This document shows, piece after piece, positions 35,901-50,400 of a stretch of 64,000 nucleotides of DNA. How positions within the stretch are numbered: the first letter of the stretch is position 1; the number at the start of each line of letters is the position of its first letter. The notes beneath the pieces are model-generated. The model saw only the letters and a program-made list of their open reading frames with translations, had not been told where the DNA came from and searched no databases. The stretch is from Calliopsis andreniformis (lineage: Eukaryota; Arthropoda; Insecta; Hymenoptera; Andrenidae), in the NCBI RefSeq assembly GCF_051401765.1, contig NC_135071.1:20252961-20316960 (forward strand), in the 5' to 3' direction. A program made the position numbers and the translations under genes.

Positions 35901-38900
35901 CCATCGGCAAGGATCGTTCTCTGTTTAAAGGCCGCTTTTGCCCGAAGGACGCGTGCGTCGACCGATTAAAGTCGGCGCAATTATCGCTCGGGGACCAGTT
36001 CCCGCTATTCCAGTTCTGCTCTTTCGGTTACGTAATCCCGATTGTCGGATCGCATAAATATTCTCGCGGGATCCGTTATGCCGTTGCACGCGTGAATGAG
36101 CCGACGCAGCCTTTATGCAACGACCTTCTTCCGATTCGCGAGCTGTGCATTCACGGCTGCATTCTTCCACGACGATTGTCGCCCGTCTTTACAGAGGAAA
36201 CGATGATTTCATCCGCCGATGAGAGATCATCTCCTCCCAGATTACGCGCCAAGAGCTCGCCCCGTGATCGATGCGCGTCGCGCTCTGGGAGCCGATCAGG
36301 CAGTGAAAGTCTTACGATACAGTTTGCTCATCGCTTTCTATCGAGTCGCGAGTTCATAGGGAACAAGCATGGGAAAATATTTGGCAGAATGAATTGTCTT
36401 CTCTGATGGTAGAAATAACTTGATCATTTTGGGAAAGTACTACATAGTAAAGTGCATCGGTAGGGGACAGACAAAGGTGGCGTTAAATGGCGGGTGACGC
36501 TGGTTCTAGTTTTCCGCGAAAAAAGAAGTCGATCGAGGAATCGAGAAGGTCGCGGTGACGTATCGCGGGTACCGCTATCCTCTCACCTATGTGAGAGGTG
36601 TCCTTCATCGGCCTTGGAGTCCTGGTCCGTTTCTTTCAATGACGACGCAGGTTAATTATTCATCCGTGATTGTTCTATATTTCTCTCGCTTCCTTTTACT
36701 ATTATATCGTTTTGTTATTGAAAACTGAATTCCATAAATACGGGAGCATCTCATCAACAGAGTAGCTATTATTTTTCAGTAGAGTAGAAATTATTTACTT
36801 GTCTTTTGTTTCTATTTCATTTGCCAAAAATATTCTCTCAGAAAGCCAGGAAAAGCGACTAGAAAAATAGCTGGGCGATTAAGTAGTCGCGTCGAGGGTA
36901 TTTCAATAATATTTATCTCCATCTAGATCTCGAAGGACACAGAATAGAGAATGACACGATCGATATGTTGGAATTGTGCTTCGCATTGTATGCAGTTTGC
37001 TATAACGGACCTTCGTCTAACAATCGCTCTGACCTTTGCCACGCCACTATTCTTTTTATCGTAATTGAAAAATATTTGCTCGACTACATATCTCTGATAG
37101 CTTTCTTCAATCATAATTTCACGTTACTTGGGATAGGTCGCTTTCCTCTCGATTTTCACGTAAACAAAAGCGAGAGAACAGACAAGAGAACTGCAAGTAA
37201 TGATGACGATAGTTATGAGCTTCTATCGAAGAAACACTCACGTAAGATAATGAGTCGATAGAGTTGTTTGCTCGTCCTTCTGTTTCATCGAGATGTCAAG
37301 GATATTGAAACAATTAATTGCCCGCAATGTCCAGATTGCAGGCTTTAAGGAAGTGTTAACGACTCGTCCAGGCGGATACGTTGTTGAAAGGAAGGTATCT
37401 ATCAACCACAACGTCCTGTGTCGCATTACAAACTTTCAGGGTCGTCGCGTACGTGAAAGAAAGCCATTATACTTGCCAGTTACTGATCATCAACGCTCAT
37501 GTATTTTTAGTTGCACGATTTATTACACTCCCTAGGCGTCTGAAAAGCGAAATTTAATGACAGCGAGGCATTTAGGTCCTGTTTGCCAGTGGGGCTATAG
37601 GACAAATTAGCTTATTTATAACTCCTTTTTTTTCTTCAAGAGTAATTCTGCTCACTGGAGTATCGTCATTAAATTGGACAAAACTTCTCACAGATAAAGT
37701 TGAGATTGAAGCACCACGCTGAGTCTCGCTTTCTACACTAGTGTATTCAAACAGGAACGATATTTGAACATTTTCTTTTGCTCTGGACCTTTTTTGACAA
37801 AAACGAAACACCAGCAGTTGCCAAGAAAAGGATAGCCACTCTATCTGTGCCATAAGGAACGACTCGTTATCGTGCACGGCCACAGTGTCCTGTGTCGTGT
37901 TTCAACAACGATCGTACAATGTTGACACAATGCAGCCACGGTGGGAACGGACAATCGGGCTCTGGGACCGCAACTTCCTTCAGTTTGCGAATTCGAGGAT
38001 ACCGCACTTTCCCTTCCCCACTGGACTCTGCTTGTTCTGTAATTATGTCGGAAATAGAGGAGGACGTTCGCGGTGCCTCAGCCCTGGCACGCCCGTGCAA
38101 ATCACGTTCGCATAAAATTCGCGTAAACACCTTTACAAATGTCACGAATATCGTGTTCGAGATCCTCCAGCGACCTTGATCCTTGCCTCTCGTAAATGCG
38201 GAAGATTGGAGGATCGCGTCGAGACAAGTTTCCTTGATGCCTTCAATATTTGCCAGCGAAAACCGTCGAGGCTTCAATTCCATTACGTAACAACTGACAA
38301 GACGGTTAAATGTTTGTTCACGCTAAAACGTCCGTCCTTTTTGCGATGGAAGAGCGAGGCGACACGCTGGTGGAGGAAAGACGGAAGAAGGAATTTATAT
38401 AATGTAATTTGAAGGCGTAACAGCGAACCCGACGTTCGGTAGACCTGTTAAAATTAGAATTTGATCATTTTGGCAACGAGCACTCGACGAACTTGAATTC
38501 CTCCCGATTGAGCTCCCTCTTGTTCAAGGGGGAGGGTTCAACGAACCGCTCGAGCGACGACGATAGGAAAATAAAAGAAGAGGAAGCTCTATCTCGACGC
38601 TCAATTATCAGCGAGCGAGCAGGCGAGCGTTTCGAGTGATCTCGGTCACCCTTCAAGATCTGACCTGACCTCGGATCAGAATTGAGCGTCGGGACTTAAA
38701 GCGCGCGCGAACATCGCTGCAATCCTGGCCAATCAGCGAACAAACAGACGCGCCGCGAATAAAGGTGAGCCTAATTGGCGCAATTCATATTCAAACGAGG
38801 TCCACGTCCTTGACTGCTCATCGCGCGCGCCAGCAAAATTGATAACCGTTCGCGTAAGGCGGCGACAAATCCTGACGAGACGATCTCCGTCGTCGTCGAA

Positions 38901-41900
38901 CAGGGGTCGTTCCACGACGTTATCAGCCTTTTATTTCGCATTTCCCGCTGGGACGTTGCCCGCTGAGGAAGGTCAGACCGCTTCTTCCACTCAAGGGGGT
39001 AAACAGTCATTGAAGAAACTTTGATGAATTATTGCAAGCCTGTATCGAAATACGGTCGATGGAATTGTCACTGTGGATTTTGCAGATCGGGAGAAATAGG
39101 GAAAGAGCTAACAATTGTATGTGCTTGCACATTCTTGCGATGAACCGTGTTGCATTAAATGTGATATGCGCGATTGTAAAAAGATTAAACTCTAGCGCGA
39201 TTAATTCGCAGACATGTTTGCGAAGAATATTTTTATTTGGATGCTGTATCAAAATTTTTGACCTTGCTTGAGCAACACAACCGTCGCTGATACGCCGACT
39301 GGTGCTGTTATCGCGTTTGTTATTATTGTCTACGGGCGCGCTTTGATAAGGCACAGAGAGGTCACCCCGCAGGTCCATTAGCTTTTATTTTGCACCTATC
39401 GGGAGGATATCGCTCCCTGAGAAAGGTCAGTCATGAACTTTGGATCTTTGTTAACATCTGGAGAGCAGGTTTTTTCAATAACTATTTCATTTTACTAGAA
39501 AATTTGTATCTGATAACGTAAGCCGAAAGAGAATCTTAGTTTTAATAATGACAGGCTAAAATTTGTAACAAGTTTACGAAGAGTATCGTACTGTAAGTGA
39601 CAGTTGAATACCATCCAGCTTCGCAGTTTATTTCACGGCCGAGTGGGCATCAAATTGAGTGAACTAAGCCTAACAGATTTGAATGAAACCGAATCAGCAA
39701 ACTCTATTCTACTGAAACAATTATTGAATCATATTTTTAGCTAAGTACCAGCAAGCTTTTTTCAAAATATTTTTAAAGAGATACAGTCAATTCTAGAACT
39801 CATAATTCTGAAAGCTTCGTGACATAAAAGGCTCGGTTCTATCTCAGACCCTCTCTGTGGAAATTGTTCATTGGTTTAACGTTTCAGTTTATTCATCTGG
39901 TTGCTTGTAAACAGTAAACAACTCTGATAACCTTTATAACCTTAGCATCAGGCTTTATGTATAGCACTCGCTTGTCGCAGAGTTTTACTCAAATGATGAT
40001 GATTATGAAACTGAGGAAGTGAATGATGAAAGGTTTTTTATTTCAGACAATTCTTAAAAGAAGTTTGCAAAATAGTCGAGTTTACATATCAGTCATTGTT
40101 TCTTTATACATATGTGTGGTTGTATGCATCCACACAAAGGAAGTGCAAAGCTATAACACATAAGAGGCTCCACCAGACAGAGCTGCTCTTACAGGGTGTG
40201 CCCAGTGGACACTGCCCATGCAATCCCTTCGACCCACTTTTCCTGCTCTACTGGAAATCGAAGAGGGGTCAGACTCGATGACAGGATATCCTGAGGATCG
40301 TCGATACTGAACTCGTGAGAATGTACGCCATTTGCCATCATATAATTTGCCATCGTTTACTCGCTTTTATTAGATGGCAGTCAAGTTCATGGGTAGGAGA
40401 GACAATTGCCATTTCTTATCGAGTCGTACGGTCGATGCCACTCGTGCTGTTGTCTCTTCCACGATAACAAATTCCATGGACATTCTCCTATGGAAACGTC
40501 GGGGAAGTTCATTTTTTCGTTGGTATCAGTTATTATTAATTCGTGCCTCGTCGTGTCTTTGTATTATTCGTATCATATAATTCTCATTTTTTTTCTCATT
40601 TCCACCAAGCAGGAGCGCAGTTTAATGCGCACAGAACTGATGCCTCGTGGCTGCATTTTAGAGCTAATAAGTCGAACTTGCATAATGCATTTCTCCATTG
40701 TCAAGGTGATGCATTTAAAAGGCTCGCGTTGCAGGTCGACTGTCTACCAGAAACGATTGACCTTACGATACCAGGAAGTTCGGTGCTAGTGTTGCACGGA
40801 ACAATACGTCTGCGAGTGCACACGTAAATGGTCGTTCAGTGGGATTCATATGCGCTATGCTACTCGTGTGACCTGTAGGAGACTTTGTGTGCAGTAAACG
40901 AGATACGTCGATCGTCACGATTGGTCGGAAATACGCGCGATCACGTCGCAGAATTCTGAAAATATTGCGCCGACTTCGTGCACGATAGAACGCCACGCAT
41001 TGGTCATGTTTCAGGTCGTCCTCGAGCGACGATAAAAATCGAATTGTAAATCCCTTCGATTGACAGCGTGTTTTTTGCCCTATCTGTTTCCTTGTCGAAC
41101 AAAAGTCCTTTTTTCTCTTTACGATGGAGCTGCTTACTCCGTGTCAGCTTTTATAGGAGAAGTAGAGTTCTCTTATCGTTAATGTTTGTTCCTGTAACAG
41201 ATTAACGTGACGTGCCTATTGGCGCCTTTTTACCTTCTCGATTTTCTTTCATTTATAGATAAGTACTTACGTTTACGTACTTGGTTGGTAAAGCATTCAT
41301 TCCCCTGCAATTTGTATCGATGAAGGTATAATTGCGATTACACTAAAAATAGCCTAACATGTTTGCTTTTAATTTGTGAAAATGCTAAGTATTTAATGAG
41401 ATTCATTTATGCTTATTCTAGAAATTGAAATGTTAATTGCGATAAAGTGTAATGTATTTAACATTTTGAAGGACATTTACGTGTGCCTGTAGTTATCCTT
41501 TAAATTAAAATAGAATTTTTAAGAATGTAAATTATAGACGAATATCTATCAGCGCGTAAAAGAACAGAGACTCGGACACTCGGACTGTCTACTTTCAAAA
41601 GTCCGTGTCAAATTAAAGAGAGCATGCACGTGGCATTGCTTAGCATAACTTAAGTACAATGTTGCAGTCGACGTCTCGTCTCTAAATGATGCATTAAACT
41701 CGCACGATATGCTCATACATTTTAACGCGGAATATCATGGCATTGCTAATTTTAAAGCGGCAGTCGGCTCGTGGCTACCGATACGATAAACATTGCGAAG
41801 TTATTTTGCAGTTTTCACGGACGACGTTAACACGACGATACTGTATAATATATGTATTATGTATGTAAACCATTCCTTGTTAAATCGCATTACAATAAAT

Positions 41901-44900
41901 ACCATGGTCACCTTAACGCTCGAGATATTAAGTGATAATTTCAACAAGAATTAAATAGAACTCGGAAAATGAAGAGAAATTATTATATAAACGACGTTGG
42001 ATTCGTTTCAATGAATTTTTCCAAAATATTTCATGAAACGAGAGAGGTATAAATTATGCAAATTAATCATTCAGCGATTTCGATACCCTTTAAATATTGC
42101 ATAATTTTGTATAAAACTGACAACATTTTGATCGAATAAAGGAAGATAGGTGCGACACTATTTTGCGAGATCTTCGAGCGCAGAGGGTAGCTGATCATAC
42201 GATTCTGTTTTCCTCGAAATTTTCATTTCCTTGAATAATGTGAAGCACGATAGCGAAGATCACGTGTCCCCGTACCCTTGAACTTGGCAGCGCTGACGCA
42301 CCGTTTCTTAACGCTAATGCGACTATTTGCGCCACGCGGTTGATAACGCGCGATTGTCATTCACGTGTCGTCCTCCTCTGTCAGCAATGAATCTACACAC
42401 GCTCAGGTTGGCTTGCGCGCGCCGCTCAGAAAATTCGCAGAGAAAAGCCTCGCACTGTTCAGCAAAATATATTTCCTCGGGAAAATCTCTCGTAAAGTGA
42501 GCAAAGTTTAGCAGCAGAAGATTTTATCGAGAATATACTGTAATTACTAATCTAATGAACGCGACTCTGAGGTAAACACTGTGTGAAACGAATTTCGCTG
42601 AAATCATTTTGAAAGCGTGTTCGATCTTCCGTAACGAAGATACGATCCCTGATAGGGTGCAGCGAGGCGACAGAAATTAATTAGATCTGCAACGATTAAA
42701 CACGGCTGGCTGACGGGAATACGATTCTGTTAATTACACGAATTAAACGAAGGTGCGTGAAGTTGATACCTTGATTCCTAAAGGCAGCGATCATCCGTGA
42801 TAATATTGCACACGTGCGTAGACCCTGGTGGCAATTTATTTCGCAGTTTCACGGTGGTGGGCAGGAAATGGAAATCAATAAAGCGCGTTACTGGCGAGGA
42901 ATTAAGAACGGCACGCACGTGTAATACGCGGAATCCAATGAGCTTTTATCACGTCACGTGGAGTAAAAAGATCAGCAAAGAGCTCTTCAGAGGATTGTAG
43001 TGGCGTCTCAGCCTGGGAAGTGTGCTCAACATAAGAAAATCCTCCTAACAATCGTTGACAACGCAATTTTTTTAGCCTTCACGATTCGATCGAACCTTTT
43101 TCATTTCTAGTCAGTGATTAATGAACGTTTCTTCTTCGTCGGAGATTTCAATCTTATTCCAACCCTCCTCGAACCCTCCTCGAACAGCCACGTTCCAACC
43201 GGTGAAAATATTTCGTCCTTGAAGAGGAAGGAACAAGACACGTGCGTGTTCTTGGGGGATTTGGAGGTCGAACAGGAGAATGATCCTGCCACCCCTCATC
43301 GCAAGCACCCTTCGTCGATATCCCCATCCTTTTCCTGTTTATTTTGCTCCCTTTTCTTCCTTTGAGAAACTTCGATCCTCCAATTTCCAGGACTTCAGCT
43401 CTCTTTTCGCGACCGTTTATCCTTCAGATTTTAACTTCTATTTTTATGGGAGAAGGTAGAAGCTTGGAACGACATTTTTTACAAATATTTATTATTACTT
43501 TGACATACCTATCTACATTGAGTTCTTGTTAATCTGCGTACTCTATTCAGTGATAAAATCTTCGTTTCGATCTGCGCAAAAGCGTAGAGAGTCCTTTAAT
43601 TTTCATCATCCAGTAGGTCCTCCCTTCTTTTCGATCTTCTAGTCACGTTGCTAGTAACGAAGGACAGGGAAAAGTCGCCTAATAACGCGTCGCTAAGGGG
43701 TGGTTCCGTCAGGAATGCTTTTAGGGATGAAGGATATTGTGAAGATACACGTAGTAAGCATTTTTAGAAACGTCTCAAGGCCATCGTCTTCTCCTTCGCG
43801 AGAGAACTTTGAACGAAGGGCAACTCTGGCTCGTTTTAGGGCTAGTTTACAGTCCACCCACGTGGAAAGTGTTCCTCCAAGTTTCTTCTTCGAATCGTGG
43901 CTTGTGGCAGGTCTCCTCCCACGATTTCGATAACTTCGAATCGTTTAATACGACCTTTAGTGGCGAATCTGGTCGGTATAAAAAATGTTAGAGCAATCCT
44001 GCTTTTGCAGAGGAGAATATACAGGATCTCTTAAAATTGGCGGATAATCCTGGGAAAGTTGAACACTGATAAGGAAAAGAAAGGGTAGAAAAAAATGTAA
44101 GCGTAGTTGTTTAAGTCTAACTAATATTCCTTTTTTCATTTACATTTGTCTTAGCTTCCACCTTTTGTTAATTGTACTATATTCTTTCGACTTCTAAGAA
44201 CGCAAATAAGTCTTTTCCACCCACCACTTCTCGTTATCCGTGGAAGAAGATTAATCCGATTTCGGAAAGCGGATAACCCGTTTGCCAGAGACACGTAAAT
44301 AGCTGCCTGTTGCTATGGTTGAGGGGGTGGAACGTGGCGGGTGGTTGCTAGCCGGGTTGTGCACCTCGCTGCAAGCTGCATCGATCGGTCGTTCTAGCCG
44401 GTGCAACAACCCACGCGTACTGACCCCATACGTCCTCGGCGCTTGTAGAAGGACCATTGGCACAAGGATTCCGTGAGCCTCGGCATTTCCTAGAACGACA
44501 TCTGTAGACGAAAGTACTTTTACGAATATCAATCTTGATATTTCTAAAATAATCGAAAAAATAATCTTATTTGCCTGGGATATTATAATTTCAATAACTC
44601 TTTTATTCGTCACGCGTCTAAATTTTCTATCACAGTATATTTTGTTTCATACAATATTGTTCCTTTGTAATATTCATTGAAAATCAGTTAACAAGTATTA
44701 ATACAAAATTTATTTCGAATTGGAAATGGTATTGTAATTGGAAGTATCATTTTTATCCATTCAGGCGAGTAATACGTGTCTGTAAGTGGAAGTATCAATT
44801 AACCTGCACGTTAGCATTATCCTTGTGGACGTATCAAACCTTGTCAATCCGACAGCAAGGGTATTGGTACAATCGATGACAACCCGCAGTTCTTTTATGA

Positions 44901-47313
44901 ACGTTTGCACATTCGTGGAATTTCATAATGGAAATTAATTAAAAATTATGTAGTAGCTATCTCTGTACTCGTTTTACATAAAAAGATGAAGTTCATTCGA
45001 AAATGCACGTGTATACTCTGTTCTTTCTGATGGATTAAAAATAGTATTGATTTGGGAGTATTTATAACAGATTTTCAATTTTTTATTTACACGCATTTCT
45101 TAACGCATGGAAAATACTGAACAATAATTGTATGTAATTGAAAGGGAAGTAGATCGAAAATTCATTTATGAAATATTCTCCAGAAGCATCGGCAGCGAGT
45201 AAGTGTCTATAAATGCATTCAATCTAAGCGTGCATGTGTATCAACTGACTGGTGAATGTGCAATTAACAAACATCGACAGCGAGAGAACAGCTGTTTTCG
45301 TCATTTCGGTATGCTCGAGCTCGCTTTGATCAAATTTGACCTCCCGTTATCGAACACGTGGCACTCCTACTTACGAACTCGTGAATATGTCAAAGGTTAC
45401 GTCCCATGCGTATGGGGAAGCAAGGATATTATTATAAGGAATATTAAACTAAAATTAGGTTCTCCATTTCAGTAGAAAACGCTGCTGCAAGCGTTTATGC
45501 GCTTTATCATAAGAAAAACTGAATGTTTAATAGAATTGAATTGTAGTGGTTTAAGCGGACTTTGGTATTCCAGAGGAACGCATAGTACTGTTGTCTTGTC
45601 TCCAAGATCCTTATGCAACTTGCTCAGGAATTCCTTTGATCGCAAGTGACCTCTCAGGTGCAACCGCTTACCTCTTGTGAGTCGCTAACGTGGTCTAGAA
45701 TACGCCAAAGGGGATTTGTGTCAAATGCTGTTGCTTATCGGGGCAAGGTCACATACGCCTGCGTTGGAGCCTAATTTGAGGCAAGCATCTTACATATTGT
45801 TAATTATTCTCAATGCTATACAAACAATTGTTGCATATAACTCGTGAAAAATAGAGGAAGTTAATGTGTTAATCAAGTAATTATAAGTTAAGCTCTACTT
45901 CCATAGGAATTTTGAAGTATTACGATTATATTTCGTTCTATTTGCTACATATGTGGAAACGCGGCTTAAAATTCAATTCCGTGCAATGTTTTGGTGGTTT
46001 AGAGGAGGAAGGCTAAAATGTTTCCGTTCTAATTAGAGTTTAAATTAATTTCTACTGGTGCCAGGGACGTGTAAATGGAGTAGAATGACGTAGTGAATAA
46101 ATTCGAGGTCCCCATGGGGTCGACGCGATGAAATCACTTAAGAATCAGTAGCAAAGAGAGGAAGAATCTTAGTCACTCGCACATTATTCATGCCACAACC
46201 CTGTACCATAGTATTACCGATGTTAATCGAGGTTAATACTCCGTTTCCGGTGGAACAGTTGTACCTAACGAGTTGATCAAAATGCTGCTTTCGGGGAACA
46301 GTATACAACTCCCATTTTATAATAAAATGAACGCAAAGCATTGACAAAGCCACCGCTCCACGCATGTAACGTAAACTTCAGAACATATTCGTAGGTTTAA
46401 AAGTGTTATGCTTTGAGAGCGTTCCGTGGGCATTTTCGAAGTTACAGAGAGATCAAGTACGAAAACAAGACAATGAAAGCAATTGAGTCGATCGTCGCAG
46501 TGGTTCGTCTATTTGCGACAAATTAGTGTCGAGCGTGCAACACCTGTGACCTTTACGAGGCTGCATCCTACGCGAACTTAATGCTAGTTTAATGCTGCCA
46601 CTGAAGAACCTTGACACGATTCTTCTACTTCTTACGACAAAGTATAGAGCGTCTAAAGACGATCAAATTTCATTGTTTGCCAAACACACGAAACTCCATT
46701 GCTAGTAATTCAGATTTAGCACCGAGCGATAAAACTAACTTCTACCGCTGCACATTCTTTCAAATGGGTAGCATTTTTGACAAAACGCGATCACGTTCCT
46801 GATGGATTGATTTAACGGCTTCCATATATCTCCTCCATTCGATACACAGACAAACTGCTTGTCGAAACTCCGGCAATGCCAACATATTTATCTTCCTTTC
46901 CAAACGAGAGTCCACCCTTCGTTCACCCTGGCTGCGTTGTGTCCATTAGCCAACACACTCGTGTTTTAGATTACTCGTGTGTGACTACCGCCTATATATA
47001 ATATCGAAGTTTAGTCCAGCGGAGGCCTTGGCATCGTTTCCTGTTGGTCAGGGGGTAACAAGGTGAAGTAGCAATAGCGACAAGAATGCCGCGTAAGGTC
47101 TTACAATTAGTTAATAATTTCTGGTCGCTCGTAATTACGCGCTAGCACGAAAGCACAGCTGTTCGACTAATTAAAAGCCAAGACGAACGAAACGAAAGCA
47201 GTTCTCTTCGGAAATATTAACATTTGCTGCTGGCTGAACTTGTGTAGTAGTGCAGAGAAGTTATTTTGTCCTAAATAGGTGAAAATTTCATCTCGGTGCA
47301 TGTATTTAGCACA
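26982..47313. other. About 20 kb of non-coding sequence
   Basis: I found no recognisable gene, RNA or transposon. Open frames are at most about 180 codons, are unrecognised and generally have antisense partners of similar length. Minor items: AT-rich repeats of TTTGAAAATTT near 27,150-27,210, a (GC)n run of about 11 bp near 28,844, a perfect CRE at 33972-33979, and an 8-bp hairpin CCTCTCAC/GTGAGAGG at 36579-36598. Introns of a larger gene or intergenic regulatory DNA are both possible. Confidence 0.5.
33972..33979. promoter_or_regulatory. Palindromic CRE (TGACGTCA)
   Basis: A perfect CREB/ATF consensus, one of three noticed in the gene-free part. It is isolated, with no promoter-like context. 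Confidence 0.3.
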
Positions 47314-47427
47314 AATATTCGAATATTCAAATATTCAAATATTCAAATATTCAAATATTCAAATATTCAAATATTCAAAAATTCAAATATTCAAAAGTTC
47401 AAATATTCAAAATTCAAATATTCAAAC
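47314..47427. repeat. Tandem array of ATTCAAAT (8-bp unit)
   Basis: About 13 copies of ATTCAAAT and close variants. The left part is nearly perfect; the right part has variants such as ATTCAAAA and GTTCAAAT. It creates false open frames with repeated Asn/Ile/Phe/Lys runs. The same unit forms the array at 55442-55537 and a short trace near 48870-48900. Confidence 0.9.
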
Positions 47428-50400
47428 ACTGAAGCAACCAACTGTTTCAATTTTCGTATTTTTAAAATCCCAGACGTTCGTTTCCAATTTCTCAAACTTA
47501 AATCAGAAATGATTCGATTAAAAGTTGCGTTGTAAATCGTTTTTTTAAAGATATTCCTCCCCTATAAAGTGCACCCTTGACTGGGAATTAATGTTCGATG
47601 TTCAACTTTCAGGAATATTCGCTGACTGGCTGGGAAGGGTTAATGGTTTAATTAATTTTGCGCTGCTTTCGCCCCCGGCGTAAGTCAATTAAGCACAGCA
47701 CTTTCGTCTTCCTCAGTGGAAAAGCTAAATTACGCTGGACACGAAGAAGCAAATCGATCGAAAAATTCGAACTGGCGTCATTCGATCATGTAATGGTAAT
47801 TGAACACGAGTGGATTTCAAGTACTGCGTCAAAGGAATGTTTTGAATTGGTCATAGATTTGAGACGGGTTAAAATATTTGATCTCTAAAGATTCAGAAAA
47901 ATTCTGTGATACAGTGCGGCATGGTTAAGACGACTGAAACTTTGTAGCAGATGGAAAGGTTTACACAAGATGAAAAAAAGAAGTCTTGCACCAAGCACAA
48001 GGTGTAGCGTTTTTTTCGTCATCCAACAGGAGATCACCTGTTTGCGTCAGATGACGATCGACTGGTATGCAAGAGATCGAACGCGAAGGACGATTTCTCC
48101 TCCTTTCGTCACCTTAAAGAGTGCAGAGGGTGCCAGGACCTTGGAAAGGGGGTCGCACCTGCGGCAGATCGTCCCTCAGGGTCTCTGGTGCTTTCCAAAT
48201 AGGTGAGTTCGAATGTTCCTCCGACCAATAAACGTAACCAGACGAATCTTATGCAAGAATGTTGCATCTGTCGACTCTGTAACAGCTTCTCGATTATTCA
48301 TTAGCGAGGAACAGTTTTGGGAAAATCGATCTGATAAATAATGTATCAAATTGATAATCTACAATCTATTTTTAGAGGCACAATTTGCATTATTCATTAT
48401 CGTACAAAAGAGTAGAAAATTCGTTCGCAATTTTAGTAGGTGGAATTTAATTTCTTTCTACTGTGTAGCTATTTTTGAGACATGTAGGTTCGTAGGATCC
48501 ATCTTTCAAGTGAACAACGGTAAAATAAGGTGGTTCCTTGGCACGTGGAGGGCACCCTCGACCTCGTTGGATAGGGTAAACGAGAACTCGAGTGTGAATA
48601 CAACGTGTGGAATACATTCAATAAAAAATGGGCAGGTGGTTGAGGCACGGGCAACAACGGCTGCCTCCTCACAACACCTGCCAGAGTAAAATGCTTTTTA
48701 TGAGATATCAAACTCGGGCCTGACATCTTGCCTTTGTCAAGTGTCAAGCTAAAGCTATTCAGTAAAATATATTTTTATTCCTAAATGCCGTGAACAGTGA
48801 CCGTTTATCAATACGACCCCTTTGTCTAACATTCAAAGAATTTCAAAATTGATTCAGAGGAGGGTGAATTCAAATATTCAAATTTTCAAATACTCAAACA
48901 TCTGTGAAGTGTATATTCAACTAAAATTCTCGTTTATTCTTGTAACTGATCAATCAAGGAACTGATCTGATCCTGCGTATACATATACGGTATGTACGTG
49001 TTCATATCTAGGTATAGAGGTATAACCTGGAGTGACCTGGAGCTCTTTTAGCTACAATTGGAAGCGCTATAACCCCATGCAAGACTCATGACCTATATAA
49101 CGATATAAATACGTTTCCACAAATCATCTGCCAACTGCAGGTCTCGTGTGTCGTGTCTTCGATAGTAATTTCATCATTCTCGTCAAAAATAATTAAAATA
49201 TCTCTGCGTTGTTGTGAAACAATTAATTCTGGTTTTTAAAGCGAAGTCGGTTTTTCGGGATCATGGAAATTTAATTCCTACTTCTCAATTTCCAAGTTAG
49301 AAATTCATCGAAATTGTACATTAGATTATATTCCAGGTTAATCGATCCTATAAAAGATTTAATGTAGAATGTATTAAGCAGTTTGCAGAGTAATATGAAC
49401 GTCAATTATGTGACATGGAATCACATCATACGTTATGTAATTAGAGACACTTTGATTGTACGATAGGAAGAGGCAGGTTTGACTTGGAAATTTTTTTATT
49501 CAAATCTCCAATAAAAAATATTGTTTGTCTTTCTCACATAAAAAAATCTCATTTTTAGATTTAATTTCTGAAGATACCTGAATATTGACGACTGAATTTT
49601 TCCATTGACCTAATGAAGATCCCCTTGTTCTCTCATCTATTTCCCCCTTGAAAATATGAAAATCGTGCGATAACATTTAATAGGAGAAAGAAAATATTCC
49701 ATTGGGGAGCGTTGGGCGCAGAGTAATCCAGATATCAGCTGAAAGCTTCAATCAAACCGTATATCATAGGTCCACTCACGGCGCGTGTGACCTACATCGG
49801 GCTGGTAAAATATGTTCTTGATAGTCATGTGCCAAACGCAGGATTCGGGGTGTCCGTCTGGCGTGACGACCCAGAAAATCGGTTATGTTGCGTCGTCAGT
49901 TCGAAACACCTGGCCGCCTTCCTGGCGCTCGTTTACGCGACCCTCGACAGCCGACCAGGCCTTGACCAAATATAAGAATTATTAAAAATGAAACGCTTAA
50001 TTTGCCTCTGATAATAACCAGCCTGGCTGTTCGGCACATCCGCCGCAGAAATTGTTTTTCCCCCGTCGATTCAATTACTTATTTCCGTCACAGGACTCCT
50101 CTCTCTTCTTCCGTTAGCCCTCGCCCCCTTTTGGGGTTCGTTCACTTCTTTTTTATTTATCGACCAACTCGATTCGCGTGGGTTCGGAATTCTTCTCTGA
50201 GAAGTTAGTGCACGACGATATTTATTGTCATATTGTACGATTTCAGGTTACTAAATACCTGAATATTGGATTCTTATAAACTGTTATAAATTCCAAGCCT
50301 TTCGAATCGAACAACGACCTCGAACGAGCGGGAATGTTAGCAGGTGGTCGATTCGTGGTGTCTCGAAAAAGGAGGATGTCCGATCGCTACCTTGACCGGT

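Noticed and set aside
47314..47427. CRISPR-like repeat array
   Set aside because: The units are contiguous 8-bp repeats without spacers in a eukaryotic genome.
47279..47535. Open frames of 77 and 79 aa across the ATTCAAAT array
   Set aside because: They are translations of a tandem repeat; the same false frames arise at the second array.
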